DNA from: an uncultured Microbulbifer sp.
GTDB taxonomy: Bacteria; Pseudomonadota; Gammaproteobacteria; Pseudomonadales; Cellvibrionaceae
Assembly (NCBI RefSeq): GCF_947504145.1
Contig: NZ_CANNGQ010000001.1
Coordinates: 496,001-560,000 of the forward strand
Direction: 5' to 3'
Length of the DNA: 64,000 nucleotides
A program made the position numbers and the translations under genes. This document shows positions 53,071 to 62,544 of the stretch, one piece after another (the first letter of the stretch is position 1; each line of letters opens with the position of its first letter). The notes beneath the pieces were generated by a model. That model did no database searches. It was given only the letters and a program-made list of their open reading frames with translations, and was not told where the DNA came from.

Positions 53071-55923
53071 ATGACAATGGATATGCGAATTGCCTGGCGG
53101 CCGGTTGGCCTGATCATCGTGGGGTTATTAATTGGCCTTGCGGGCTGTGATCGCCATCAGGCACCCGAGGAAAGAAAGGAAAATGTCCACAGGGCACTAA
53201 CCGCTGATAAAGAAGCTGCTGCCAGCAGCAAAGCCGCTGCCAGCGGCAACGAGGCTTTCGTAAAACCACCGAAAATTGAGCTGCCATTCCATAAGGAAAC
53301 GCTCAAAAACGGCCTCACTGTGATCGTGCATGAAGACCGCAAAGCCCCGGTGGTGGCCATCAATATCTGGTACAAGGTGGGCTCCAAAGATGAGACCCGC
53401 GGAAAAACCGGGTTTGCTCACCTGTTTGAACACCTGATGTTCAACGGTTCGGAAAATTATCCGGGCGAGTATTTCGAGCCCTTCCAGCGCTCCGGTGCCA
53501 CGGATATGAATGGCACCACCAACAACGACCGCACCAATTACTTCGAAACCGTTCCCGAAGGCGCACTGGATATGGCTCTGTGGATGGAGTCGGACCGAAT
53601 GGGCCACTTCAAGGGCGCCATCAGCCAGGAGAAGCTCGACGAGCAGCGCGGCGTGGTGAAAAATGAAAAGCGCCAGGGAGAAAATGCACCTTACGGTCAG
53701 GCATTCGACTTGATCGCCTCCAATACCTTCCCCTCAGACCATCCTTATTCGTGGACCACCATTGGCTCCATGGAAGACCTGGACCAGGCCAGTCTCGAAG
53801 ACGTCAAACAGTGGTTTACGGATTATTACCAGCCAGCCAACGCGATACTGGTTATTGCCGGTGATATTTCGGTAGAGGAGGCGATGAAAAAAGCGCGGGA
53901 ATATTTCGGTGATATTCCCAGTACCTCTGTTCCCCCTGAACTGAAAAATTGGGAGCTACCAACACAGGTGAACAAACGCCTGGAAGTGACCGATCAGGTG
54001 CCTCAGACCCGTATCTACAAAGTGTGGAATGTTCCCGCGATCGGCAGTCCGGAAGAGAATGCGCTGGATTTGTTGACGTCACTGCTGGCAAACCGAAAGA
54101 ACTCCCTGCTGTATCGTCGCTTGGTGCGCGACGAACAGGTGGCCACCAGTGTGAGCGCGTTTTATTACGGCCGACAGCTCGCCGGGCAGATCATCGTGAT
54201 GGTGGATGTAAAACCGGGGCAATCCGTCGAAAAGGTCGAGAAGCTACTGAATGATGAATTGCAGGATTTTGCAAGCAGTGGCGTCAGTGTGGAGGAACTG
54301 CGCCGTATCAAACAGAGCGAGTTTGCCAGCCTGGTGAAAGGCCTGGAAAAAATTGGTGGCTTCGGGGGCAAGACCGATATTCTGGCGCGCTCGGAATTTT
54401 ATTATGACGATCCGGGGGCGCTGATTAGCGGTCTTACCGACTACGCCGAGGTATCGGTGGACGATGTTCAGAATGTCGCACGAAAATGGCTGAAGTCAGA
54501 ACACTTCACCCTGATCGTCAGCCCGAAAGGAGAGTATGCGGCCAGTGGCGAGGATGTCGACCGCAGTAAATTGCCGGCCGTCGATAAAACCGTTGAGCTC
54601 GAACTGCCCGAGCAGAAGACCTTCACGTTGGACAACGGCCTGAACGTCGTACTCGCTGAACGCCATGACACACCGGTTGTGTTTATGAGCCTGCAATATC
54701 GCAGCGGCGCATCGGCGGACGCTGATAAGCCGGGGCTGGCATCCGTCGTGGCGCGTATGTTGAGTGAGGGAGCGGGCAGTTACGACAGCCTGGAATTCAG
54801 CGCCCGTCTGGAAGAGTTGGGTGCAAGTATTGGTGCCGGTAGCGGGCTGGATTACAACTCCCTGAGCTTCAGTGCTCTCAAAACACAGTTGAAACCGTCT
54901 CTGGAACTGTTCCGCGATGTGATCTCTGAGCCATTATTTGAGAAAGACGACCTGGCGCGGGTCAAATCCAACTGGCTGGATTCTATCCGCCAGGAAGAAG
55001 CTCAGCCTCAAGGACTGGCCATGCGCAAATTGCCGCCCCTGTTATTCGGCAAGGATCACCCCTATGGCGCACCGCTAACAGGTTCCGGTACACCCGAGGC
55101 CATCGAGTCTATTACCCGCGAAGACCTGATGGGCTTCCACAAAACCTGGCTGCGCCCGGATAATGCACAGCTGACGGTCGTGGGGGATGTAAAAAAAGAG
55201 GAAATTCAGAAACTGCTTAATAATACCCTTGGCAGTTGGCGAGCCCCCAATGACCCACTGCCAGCGTTGGATATTCCAGTGGTGCAGCGACCCGAGAAAG
55301 CGCGTATTTTCCTGCTGGACCGTCCCGGTGCACAACAGAGCTACATAATGGCCGGGTTGGTGATGGCGCCGTGGAAGCCGGAAGGCGCAGAGGCGTACGA
55401 TGCGATGGCCTCTGCCATTGCCGGCAAGTTCACCTCGCGGATCAATATGAATCTACGCGAGGACAAGCACTGGTCCTACGGTGCCCGCGCCGTCTCCATG
55501 GACACCGAGGCCCAGCGACCGTATATCGTATTTGCACCGGTGCAAACCGACAAAACTGCACCAGCCATGCGCGAACTGTTGAAAGAATTCAATGACTACC
55601 TCGGCAAGCGCCCGATTACTGACAGTGAGCTTACGGATTATCAGGACGATGAAGTGCTGAAGCAGAGTGCACGCTTCCAGACCAAGGGACAGTTGCTGTC
55701 CAGTATCGTCTGGCAGCTTGAAAAAGGCCTGCCGGCGGAATATATCGCTGAGTACCCCCAGCGGGTCAGCGCATTAACCAAGGAGCAGGTGGAAGAGGTG
55801 GCGAAAGAAAACCTGGCACCTGAGCAGTTTACCTGGGTGGTGGTGGGGGATCTGAGTAAGATCCAGAAGGAAATCGAGGCGCTGGATATCGGCCCTGTCA
55901 CGGTGCTGCCAGCGAGCGAGTAA
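53071..55923 (+). CDS. M16 (insulinase) family zinc protease lipoprotein, two-domain
   Basis: A 950-residue exported protease. The lipobox LAGC lies at residues 23-26, then an Ala/Ser/Lys linker. The first M16 unit has the inverted zinc motif H117-x2-E120-H121 ('FAHLFEHLMF') and the distal Glu in 'RGVVKNEKRQ'. Its paired inactive half follows. A second M16 unit (from about 515) lacks HxxEH ('ASVVARMLSEGAGSYDSLEF') and serves structurally. The clamshell cuts small unfolded peptides, probably in the periplasm. ATGs at 53071, 53077 and 53083 are alternative starts. Confidence 0.93.
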   Translation: MTMDMRIAWRPVGLIIVGLLIGLAGCDRHQAPEERKENVHRALTADKEAAASSKAAASGNEAFVKPPKIELPFHKETLKNGLTVIVHEDRKAPVVAINIWYKVGSKDETRGKTGFAHLFEHLMFNGSENYPGEYFEPFQRSGATDMNGTTNNDRTNYFETVPEGALDMALWMESDRMGHFKGAISQEKLDEQRGVVKNEKRQGENAPYGQAFDLIASNTFPSDHPYSWTTIGSMEDLDQASLEDVKQWFTDYYQPANAILVIAGDISVEEAMKKAREYFGDIPSTSVPPELKNWELPTQVNKRLEVTDQVPQTRIYKVWNVPAIGSPEENALDLLTSLLANRKNSLLYRRLVRDEQVATSVSAFYYGRQLAGQIIVMVDVKPGQSVEKVEKLLNDELQDFASSGVSVEELRRIKQSEFASLVKGLEKIGGFGGKTDILARSEFYYDDPGALISGLTDYAEVSVDDVQNVARKWLKSEHFTLIVSPKGEYAASGEDVDRSKLPAVDKTVELELPEQKTFTLDNGLNVVLAERHDTPVVFMSLQYRSGASADADKPGLASVVARMLSEGAGSYDSLEFSARLEELGASIGAGSGLDYNSLSFSALKTQLKPSLELFRDVISEPLFEKDDLARVKSNWLDSIRQEEAQPQGLAMRKLPPLLFGKDHPYGAPLTGSGTPEAIESITREDLMGFHKTWLRPDNAQLTVVGDVKKEEIQKLLNNTLGSWRAPNDPLPALDIPVVQRPEKARIFLLDRPGAQQSYIMAGLVMAPWKPEGAEAYDAMASAIAGKFTSRINMNLREDKHWSYGARAVSMDTEAQRPYIVFAPVQTDKTAPAMRELLKEFNDYLGKRPITDSELTDYQDDEVLKQSARFQTKGQLLSSIVWQLEKGLPAEYIAEYPQRVSALTKEQVEEVAKENLAPEQFTWVVVGDLSKIQKEIEALDIGPVTVLPASE

Positions 55924-55968
55924 GCGTTATCCGCGGCAGTGGTATGGCCCGCTGGCGCGATCGGATCA

Positions 55969-56010
55969 AAGCCCGGCTCCGCAGTGTTTATGCGAGCCGG
56001 GCTTTTTTTA
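55969..56010 (+). terminator. Terminator after the M16 protease
   Basis: AAGCCCGGCTC (55969-55979) pairs with GAGCCGGGCTT (55994-56004), followed by TTTTTT. Confidence 0.9.
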
Positions 56011-56116
56011 TGACGACTGAATACGGTAAATTGGTGCGCCATGGCGCGGTTGGGCGCCTGTAACGATCAAACAATAAACGGGCACGGCATAGACCGGGCC
56101 CAAAACTGGATACAAC

Positions 56117-57439
56117 ATGATCACACCCGAAAATATACTGAGCAGTGCGAAACGGCTTTGCCAGACCCTGGTAGGTCTGGGCCTGTTTGTGCTGGCTACG
56201 CTTGCGCAGGCAGAGAATATTGCAGTACAGGCAGGCTGGCTGTTCGACAGCGAAAAAGGCCGCTTACTGGAAAAGCGCACGGTGCATATTGTGGATGGCA
56301 AGGTGGAGTCGGTGGAGCGTGGCTTTACCCAGCGCGATGGTGAGCGGGTCATCGACCTGCGCGCCTTCAGCGTGTTGCCCGGCTTGATGGATATGCATAC
56401 CCACCTGTCCTATGAATTCGGCCCGCGTACCTATAGCGAAGCCTTCACCTGGAATCCTGCGGATTACACCCTGCGCGCAGTGAATACCGCGGAGCGCACC
56501 CTGATGGCCGGGTTTACCACAGTGCGGGACCTCGGCGACAGTGGCAACGTGACCGTCAGCCTGCGCAATGCCATCAACCGCGGTGATATTGTCGGGCCCC
56601 GTGTGTACACCGCCGGTAAATCCATTGCCACTACCGGTGGGCACGCGGACCCCACCAATGGCCATCGCCACGATCTGATGGGCAGCCCCGGCCCTGCCGA
56701 TGGGGTAATCAACGGTGTGGCCAGCGCCCGCGAGGCGGTACGTCAGCGTTACAAAGAAGGTGCCGACCTGATCAAGATCACCGCCACCGGCGGAGTCTTG
56801 AGCGTGGCCAAGAGCGGTCAGAACCCCCAGTTCATGCAGGACGAAGTGGAAGCCATTGTAGAGACCGCGAAGGATTACGGTTTTACTGTAGCGGTGCACG
56901 CGCACGGTAAAGAGGGGATGGAGCGCGCAATCCGCGCAGGTGTCGATTCCATCGAGCATGGCACCTATATGGATGATAAAACCATGGCCCTGATGGTGGA
57001 TCATGGGACCTGGTACGTGCCCACCTTGCTGGCTGGCGACTGGGTGACCCAGAAGTCCACGGTGGAGGGCTTCTTTCCGGAAATGGTGCGCACCAAGGCA
57101 GCCCAGATTGGCCCGCTGATTCAGGACACCTTTCAGCGCGCACACAAGAAAGGGGTAAAAATTGCTTATGGTACCGATACAGGTGTGAGCCGACACGGTG
57201 ACAATGCCAGGGAGTTTGCCCTGATGGTGCAGGGTGGCATGAGTCCCGCGGATGCTATCCGATCCGCGACCTGGAATGCGGCGCAGCTGCTCAATGCTCA
57301 GGATGAGCTCGGTAATATCGCGCCTGGCAAGCACGCCGATATGGTGGCGGTGATTGGCAATCCCCTGGAAGATATCACTACCCTGGAGCGGGTGCGCTTT
57401 GTTATGAAGGGTGGGAAAGTTTACAAACAGCCGGAATAG
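56117..57439 (+). CDS. Exported amidohydrolase (imidazolonepropionase/Xaa-Pro dipeptidase-like)
   Basis: A 440-residue amidohydrolase with a signal peptide (to about residue 32, AQA/E). The metal site has H94-T-H96 ('MDMHTHL'), the carboxylated Lys in '[11 protein letters not shown]', His residues in 'AVHAHGKEG' and 'SIEHGTYMD', and Asp in 'YGTDTGVS'. This layout belongs to the metal-dependent hydrolases that include exported Xaa-Arg/Xaa-Pro peptidases and organophosphate-active enzymes. Substrate is unknown; a dipeptide is likely. It is 193 bases after the M16 protease gene's terminator. Confidence 0.9.
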   Translation: MITPENILSSAKRLCQTLVGLGLFVLATLAQAENIAVQAGWLFDSEKGRLLEKRTVHIVDGKVESVERGFTQRDGERVIDLRAFSVLPGLMDMHTHLSYEFGPRTYSEAFTWNPADYTLRAVNTAERTLMAGFTTVRDLGDSGNVTVSLRNAINRGDIVGPRVYTAGKSIATTGGHADPTNGHRHDLMGSPGPADGVINGVASAREAVRQRYKEGADLIKITATGGVLSVAKSGQNPQFMQDEVEAIVETAKDYGFTVAVHAHGKEGMERAIRAGVDSIEHGTYMDDKTMALMVDHGTWYVPTLLAGDWVTQKSTVEGFFPEMVRTKAAQIGPLIQDTFQRAHKKGVKIAYGTDTGVSRHGDNAREFALMVQGGMSPADAIRSATWNAAQLLNAQDELGNIAPGKHADMVAVIGNPLEDITTLERVRFVMKGGKVYKQPE

Positions 57440-57456
57440 CGGTTCGAAGAATAAAA

Positions 57457-57484
57457 AAATCCCGGCAGTTGCCGGGATTTTTGT
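57457..57484. terminator. Bidirectional terminator between the amidohydrolase and SIMPL genes
   Basis: AAATCCCGGC (57457-57466) pairs with GCCGGGATTT (57471-57480), with A and T runs on the two sides. Confidence 0.92.
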
Positions 57485-57506
57485 TTGGGGCAAGCGCGCT
57501 CGGCGT

Positions 57507-58229
57507 TTATTTTTCCAACTCAAATACCAGTTCCAGGTTGACCGATACACTGCTTTCGCCGGGAGCGATCGGCGTGCTGGCGCTGTCTTTGGCGGCCGCC
57601 ATTTCCATGCGCACCATCGGTCGCGGCATACCGCCCTGGTTTCCTTCAGAGATGCTTACAATTCTGCGCACCTTGGTGCCGAGGGATTCGGCATAGGATG
57701 CTGCGCGGGCTTGAGCCTGTTGTAATGCTTTCTCGCGGGCTTCTGCCAGCAGAGGCTCCGGTTCGGCAATGGAGAAACTGGGGCCGTGCAGTTGATTGGC
57801 GCCATCTGCGGTGAGGGCGTCGATCACCTTGCTCAACTCGTCCAGTTTGCGCACGGTAATATTGACGGTATTGCGAGCCTGATAGCCGACAATTTCCCGT
57901 TCGCGGTTGGTTTGGTAATCGTAGCGGGGGTTGAGGCTGATACCGCTGGTCTGCACATCTTTTTCGTCAATGCCGGCTTTTTTGATTGCCTTCATCAACT
58001 TGTCCATTTGCTCGGCGTTGGCCCGCATGGCCTCATTGCTGCTGTCAGCTTCGGTAATGACACCAGTAGACAGGTTGGCGGTGTCTGGCGCCTGGCTGGC
58101 TTCGCCTTGAGCGGAGATGGAGACCAGTGTGCCCGCAGTGCGGCTCTTGTTATCGCCGCCGCAGCCCGTGGTGAAAGCAACAAGCCCGGCCAGCAGGCCG
58201 GCGGAAAATAATTTCAGGGTTCTTTGCAT
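57507..58229 (-). CDS. SIMPL-domain (DUF541) lipoprotein
   Basis: A 240-residue lipoprotein with a signal ending at TTGC. The SIMPL domain covers about residues 35-235, with 'VSISAQGEASQAPDTANLSTGV', 'MKAIKKAGIDEKDVQTSGISLNPRYDY' and 'ALQQAQARAASYAESLGTKV'. Related proteins form stacked rings in the periplasm or bind partners at the outer membrane, and some protect against oxidative stress; the role here is unknown. ATG 58229 is chosen because AAGGA lies about 7 bases upstream. Confidence 0.9.
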   Translation of the reverse strand: MQRTLKLFSAGLLAGLVAFTTGCGGDNKSRTAGTLVSISAQGEASQAPDTANLSTGVITEADSSNEAMRANAEQMDKLMKAIKKAGIDEKDVQTSGISLNPRYDYQTNREREIVGYQARNTVNITVRKLDELSKVIDALTADGANQLHGPSFSIAEPEPLLAEAREKALQQAQARAASYAESLGTKVRRIVSISEGNQGGMPRPMVRMEMAAAKDSASTPIAPGESSVSVNLELVFELEK

Positions 58230-58322
58230 GGCCAATCCTTAATATTGCCAGTGGTACATCAATATCACTTCATCGCGATGGGGGCCATTGTGGCGCCGCG
58301 AAGATGAATATTCGATGAATAG

Positions 58323-59501
58323 CTAATTGAATACTCGCTTGAACGTCTCGTTTTCCGGGTGATAAACCGCGAACCCGAGCCTCAGTAACTGCTGTCGACG
58401 ATCGCAGAGTACATTTTTCTTGCGCAGCTCTGCCTGCAAGCTTTCCGCATTCTCCGAGCTGCCACAGCGGAATGTAAAGAAATGTCCGTGGCCGTTTTCC
58501 AGGTCGTGGGCAATCAGATTGTCGCGGTTCAGCAGGGCGTGATCAGCGGCATCCATCGCGCCGAGGAAACGCTGCTGGTTTTTCTGCACATACTCGTGAA
58601 TGGATGCTACCGAGATGCCCTCTCTGTCATACAGGTCGAGTACCGCCAGGGCTTTATACAGTGGGGAGTAGTCCATGGTGGCCCCGGCAAAGCGCAGCCA
58701 GTCATTGCCGAAGCCCACGCCTTCGGTGCGGTTTTCCAATTCTGCCATTTCTGCAAACCAGCCGGTATTCAGTGGGCGCAACTGGCAGCCGCGGGGAATG
58801 GACATAAAGCACATACCCTCGCCAGCACCCAGGTATTTGTAGCAACCGGCGGTATAGAACACCTTGTCGGCGATGGCGCCGAGGTCCGTGGGGCGGGCGA
58901 AAAAGGCGTGGTAGCCGTCGATCACCATCTGGGTGCTGTTCGGCTTGCGCGCGGCCAGGTCCAGCAGGCCGGGAAAGGCCACACCGGAATCAAAAAAGAC
59001 CTGACTGGCATAGGCCAGCTGGTAGTTCCCGGTTTGCAATTCCTGTTCAAAACGGTGGGGCAGGGTGGCGAAGGGTTCGGTGGGCACGCGCACCACCTCG
59101 ACGGTGGGCAGCTCTTCGAGGCGCAGTAGCTGTCGCGCAAAACTATAGAACTCGCCATCGGTGGTCAGGATGCGCAGGGGCTGGCTCAGGTCAAAGGCGC
59201 TTAATAGGCGGTAGACCAGCTCATGGGTATTGGGTGCAAGTGCGACCTGGGTGGGGGTCGGCAGGTTGAGGGTGGTTGCTATGCCGCGTTGGAAGGCGGG
59301 TATTTTCTCGCCGAATATCTTCTCCCATTTACTGTCGGCCAGTGCGGCCGCGTCCTGCCAGTAGGCGTTGACTGCATCCAGCGTCACGTCGGGCCAGTAG
59401 TGGTGAGAGTGGCATGCCATGTGCAAAACCGGTAGGTCGCACCCCGGAGCGGCCGCTTTTTGGGCGGCCTGTAAAAAATGTCGATAGTATTTTTGGTACA
59501 T
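58323..59501 (-). CDS. PLP enzyme of the class V aminotransferase/kynureninase fold
   Basis: A 392-residue fold-type I PLP enzyme. The PLP Lys is probably K222 in 'GCYKYLGAGEG', with Asp-195 in 'VIDGYHAF' contacting the pyridine nitrogen. The N-terminal 'MACHSHHYWPDVTLDAV' and the 'LAPNTHELVYRLLSAFD' loop resemble kynureninase-like enzymes. Full kynureninase motifs are not certain, so the reaction is left open (transamination, desulfuration or kynurenine cleavage). It is divergent from a VOC-patatin-GntR run. Confidence 0.8.
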   Translation of the reverse strand: MYQKYYRHFLQAAQKAAAPGCDLPVLHMACHSHHYWPDVTLDAVNAYWQDAAALADSKWEKIFGEKIPAFQRGIATTLNLPTPTQVALAPNTHELVYRLLSAFDLSQPLRILTTDGEFYSFARQLLRLEELPTVEVVRVPTEPFATLPHRFEQELQTGNYQLAYASQVFFDSGVAFPGLLDLAARKPNSTQMVIDGYHAFFARPTDLGAIADKVFYTAGCYKYLGAGEGMCFMSIPRGCQLRPLNTGWFAEMAELENRTEGVGFGNDWLRFAGATMDYSPLYKALAVLDLYDREGISVASIHEYVQKNQQRFLGAMDAADHALLNRDNLIAHDLENGHGHFFTFRCGSSENAESLQAELRKKNVLCDRRQQLLRLGFAVYHPENETFKRVFN

Positions 59502-59526
59502 TTCGCGCTGGTAACTTTTTCAGGGG

Positions 59527-59571
59527 TGACTAAAGTAGTCATCCAAATTGATGTACCGGGATTGTAATCCC
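59527..59571. promoter_or_regulatory. Two adjacent palindromes in the PLP enzyme/VOC intergenic region
   Basis: TGACTA-AAG-TAGTCA (59527-59541) and GGGATT-GT-AATCCC (59558-59571) are perfect inverted repeats in an 87-base divergent gap. They could be operators for the two facing transcripts. Confidence 0.4.
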
Positions 59572-59588
59572 CATAAGGAGGCGTTGCA

Positions 59589-60029
59589 GTGGAATATTTG
59601 CACACCATGGTGCGAGTCACCGATCTTGAGAAATCCTTGGAATTTTATTGCGACAAGCTGGGCTTGTACGAGGTCACGCGCAATGACTATGAAAAAGGGC
59701 GCTTTACCCTGATATTCCTGGCTGCACCGGGGGATTCCGACTCTGCCAACCGCGACAAGCGCCCCTGCCTGGAACTCACCTACAACTGGGATCCGGAAAG
59801 CTATTCCGGCGGCCGCAACTTTGGCCATTTGGCTTATCGCGTGGACAATATCTACGAAACCTGCCAGCGCTTGATGGATATGGGGGTGACCATCAATCGC
59901 CCGCCTCGCGACGGCCACATGGCGTTTGTGCGTTCACCAGACAATATCTCCATCGAACTGCTCCAGAAGGGCGACTCCCTTGCGCCGCAGGAGCCTTGGG
60001 CATCCATGGAAAACACCGGCGAGTGGTAA
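59589..60029 (+). CDS. VOC-family protein (lactoylglutathione lyase-like)
   Basis: A 146-residue glyoxalase/VOC protein. The paired beta-alpha-beta3 modules show metal-ligand positions in '[17 protein letters not shown]', 'CLELTYNW', '[10 protein letters not shown]' and '[11 protein letters not shown]', as in nickel-type glyoxalase I. A GloA-like role converting hemithioacetal to lactoylglutathione is plausible. It starts at GTG 59589 after a textbook AAGGAGG. It may be co-transcribed with the patatin gene 46 bases away. Confidence 0.88.
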   Translation: MEYLHTMVRVTDLEKSLEFYCDKLGLYEVTRNDYEKGRFTLIFLAAPGDSDSANRDKRPCLELTYNWDPESYSGGRNFGHLAYRVDNIYETCQRLMDMGVTINRPPRDGHMAFVRSPDNISIELLQKGDSLAPQEPWASMENTGEW

Positions 60030-60075
60030 CGCTCATAACCGGGAACACAAGAACAGGCAGTCTGTGAGCGGGAAG

Positions 60076-61194
60076 ATGTCGAAAGCGAAACAATACAAAA
60101 GCTGTGTAGTACTGGCGGGTGCCAATGCTGCACGCCGGGTCCGACAGGAAGGGTTGAGTCAGGAGATGGTCTCTACCCTGGTGGGCGCCTCCGGCGGCCC
60201 CAAATGGTTGTCCATCAGCCAGTTGGACCGGGTGTTGATTGGCGAATTCTTTCGCGATCGCACCACACCCATTGCGACCCTTGGGTCTTCCATCGGCAGC
60301 TTTCGCAATATGTGTTACGCCACTGCCAATCCTTTGGCCGCGCTGGAAACGCTGGAATACGGGTACATCAACCAGACCTACGCCAGCGAGCGGCCTGCAC
60401 CCGCTGAGATCACTGCGGCGGGGGAGAAGATCCTGCTGGATGTGCTGGGCGAGGAGGGTGCTGCGGAAGTCGCAGCCAACCCGGTCTGGCACAGCCATTT
60501 TGTCACCGTGCGCGGACGTGGGCCTCTTGCCAGCGAGCGCAAGGCGGTTCTCGCACCCGCACTGCTGGCTTCGGCGCTGGCCAATGCCGTGAGCCGACGC
60601 ACCCTCCGTGCCTTCTGGGATCGGGTGGTGTTCCACTCGGGGCAGGTGCCGACGGTGGCTTTCCGCAACTTATCCACGGTCAATACGCCGCTTAGCGCCG
60701 AGAATGTTTGCCCGGCAGTACTGGCGTCCGGTTCCATCCCCCTGGTGATGGCAGGTGTGCCGACACCGGCCGGAGCGCCGTCAGGTAATTACCGCGATGG
60801 TGGGATTACCGACTACCACTTCGATCTTGGTTTTGCGCATCCGCAGGGCCTGGTCCTCTATCCGCATTTTTTCCCGTATATGGTGCCCGGGTGGTTCGAT
60901 AAGAGTTTCCGTTGGCGCTGGGTGCGCGGTGGCGCCATGGACAATGTGATTCTGGTGGCGCCATCTCCCGAGTGGGTCTCCCGCCTGCCCTTTGCCAAGA
61001 TCCCCGACCGGGACGATTTTATGCAGCTACCCACCGCGGATCGGCTCAAGTACTGGAATGCGGTGACAGAGGCCGGAAAGCAGGTAGCGGAGGATTTCTT
61101 TGAAATGTGGCAAACTGGCGCCATTGCCGACGCGCTGATCGAAGTCGGTTCACAGCAGTCGCCACACAAATTGGCGCAGGCAATGTCCGTATAG
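60076..61194 (+). CDS. Patatin-like phospholipase
   Basis: A 372-residue patatin-fold protein from ATG 60076. The nucleophile elbow is G70-S-S72-I-G74 and the catalytic Asp-Gly dyad is D241-G242 in 'NYRDGGITDYHF'. An anion-hole-like Gly run precedes ('VGASGGPKW'). It should hydrolyse acyl esters. Membrane segments are not evident. A GTG at 60064 is an alternative start, and the frame runs back into the VOC gene. The role of this VOC-patatin pairing is unknown. Confidence 0.86.
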   Translation: MSKAKQYKSCVVLAGANAARRVRQEGLSQEMVSTLVGASGGPKWLSISQLDRVLIGEFFRDRTTPIATLGSSIGSFRNMCYATANPLAALETLEYGYINQTYASERPAPAEITAAGEKILLDVLGEEGAAEVAANPVWHSHFVTVRGRGPLASERKAVLAPALLASALANAVSRRTLRAFWDRVVFHSGQVPTVAFRNLSTVNTPLSAENVCPAVLASGSIPLVMAGVPTPAGAPSGNYRDGGITDYHFDLGFAHPQGLVLYPHFFPYMVPGWFDKSFRWRWVRGGAMDNVILVAPSPEWVSRLPFAKIPDRDDFMQLPTADRLKYWNAVTEAGKQVAEDFFEMWQTGAIADALIEVGSQQSPHKLAQAMSV

Positions 61195-61288
61195 CCAGAA
61201 ATCTTGTGGATGGGTGGGGCCAAAGCCCGCTCTTCTGCCGCTGGCAGCGCAGACTGACCGTTATCTGACCCCAGCCACGAGGCCGCCC

Positions 61289-61963
61289 GTGAGAGATGCC
61301 GAGTTTACCGAGCCACAGGAAGCGTTCCGCACTACCCAGGAGCGGGTCTATTACCAGCTGCGCGACGCCATCCTGCGCGGTCAGTTTCTGCCGGGCAGGG
61401 CTATCACTATTCGCGGTCTCGCCGCGGAGCTGGATTGCAGTCCCATGCCGGTGCGGGAGGCACTGCGTCGGCTGACTTCCGAACGCGCGCTGGAGCTATC
61501 CGATACCCGCCGGGTTACCGTCCCCACACTGACGCGGGAAAAACTGGACGAGATCTGTGCCGCCCGGGTTGCCCTGGAGTGTCAGGCTGCTGCCCAGGCC
61601 CTCCCGTTTGTTGGCAGGGATGAGCTGGAATCACTGCGGTTGCTGGATGAGCGTGTCACGTTCGCTCTGGACCAGAAAGATATCCAGGAGTACGTCACTG
61701 GCAATCTCGAGTTTCACTTTACCCTCTACCGCCTTGGCCGCCCGCATATCATCCTGTCACTGATTGAAAGCCTGTGGCTGCAGACCGCACCACTACAACA
61801 CCTGGTATTCCAGCGCTTTGGTGTACAGGAGCTGCCCGACCGACACCAGGATCTGATTCACGCGATTGCCAGCAATGACGAAGAGCGTGTCCGCACCGCC
61901 ATCCGCCAGGATATTGAAGAAGGCCTGGGCTCCATTTCCGCTGAAGAGTTACTTCCCACCTAA
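61289..61963 (+). CDS. GntR-family transcriptional regulator (FCD type)
   Basis: A 224-residue regulator from GTG 61289, six bases after ACGAGG. The winged helix (about residues 15-80) has 'QLRDAILRGQFLPGRAITIRGLAAELDCSPMPVREALRRL'. The C-terminal FCD ligand domain (about 90-215) has Asp/His metal-site candidates ('NLEFHFTLYRLG', 'RHQDLIHAI'). FCD regulators sense small organic acids. It may control the class III transaminase operon downstream, though DUF6122 and 255 bases lie between. Confidence 0.92.
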   Translation: MRDAEFTEPQEAFRTTQERVYYQLRDAILRGQFLPGRAITIRGLAAELDCSPMPVREALRRLTSERALELSDTRRVTVPTLTREKLDEICAARVALECQAAAQALPFVGRDELESLRLLDERVTFALDQKDIQEYVTGNLEFHFTLYRLGRPHIILSLIESLWLQTAPLQHLVFQRFGVQELPDRHQDLIHAIASNDEERVRTAIRQDIEEGLGSISAEELLPT

Positions 61964-61980
61964 ACGTTATTGGCCACCTG

Positions 61981-62289
61981 ATGTTCAGTTATTTCCATAT
62001 TGCATTACATTTTTTTGTTCCACTCGCTATCGCCTGGTTTTTCTTTCGCGATGACTGGAAAAAAGCCGCGCTGTTTATGCTGGCGGCAAACCTTGTCGAC
62101 CTGGATCACCTGTGGGCGTCGCCGATCTACGATCCGGATCGTTGCAGTATCAACTTCCATCCTCTGCACACCATGTTCCCGATCTCCTTCTATGGTGCAA
62201 TGATGTTCCTGCCCTGGAAGCCTGTGCGCTGGCTGGGTATCGGTCTGGTTGCCCATATGTTGCTGGATGCCATTGACTGCGCTTTCTAA
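61981..62289 (+). CDS. DUF6122 small membrane protein
   Basis: A 102-residue polytopic protein with about three hydrophobic helices. Conserved charged/His positions are 'FHIALHFFVPLAIAWFF', 'NLVDLDHLWA', 'NFHPLHTM' and 'HMLLDAIDCAF', as in the DUF6122 family and reminiscent of membrane-bound YdjM-like metal-dependent hydrolases. Function is unknown. It starts 17 bases after the GntR gene, so co-transcription is likely. Confidence 0.8.
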   Translation: MFSYFHIALHFFVPLAIAWFFFRDDWKKAALFMLAANLVDLDHLWASPIYDPDRCSINFHPLHTMFPISFYGAMMFLPWKPVRWLGIGLVAHMLLDAIDCAF

Positions 62290-62304
62290 GCCGCACCCGC
62301 CATT

Positions 62305-62328
62305 TTCACCGCCCGTCCGGGCGGTGAA
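62305..62328 (+). terminator. Hairpin after DUF6122, weak terminator
   Basis: TTCACCGCCC (62305-62314) pairs with GGGCGGTGAA (62319-62328), but the following bases are not T-rich, so termination may be partial. Confidence 0.5.
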
Positions 62329-62544
62329 GCCTCTACCCTGACTATATTGTTTGCAGATGCGACACCGAGGAGCGTGTTTCCTCATGGGGTGTACCTGGGT
62401 TCCGCTTCCACAGGCCTGCAGGCCGAAGATAGCGGTTGCACTCTCGTTTGCGACCGATCTAGAATGTGATCACATTTTGCGGGCCACGCTGCAGAGGCCC
62501 TGTATCGGCCCTCTGCAGGCGTCATTCGAATCAGGAGTGAATTC

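Noticed and set aside
56264-57550. Long antisense frame across the amidohydrolase (428 codons)
   Set aside because: Same reason: the plus-strand metal motifs are intact and the antisense product is unrecognisable.
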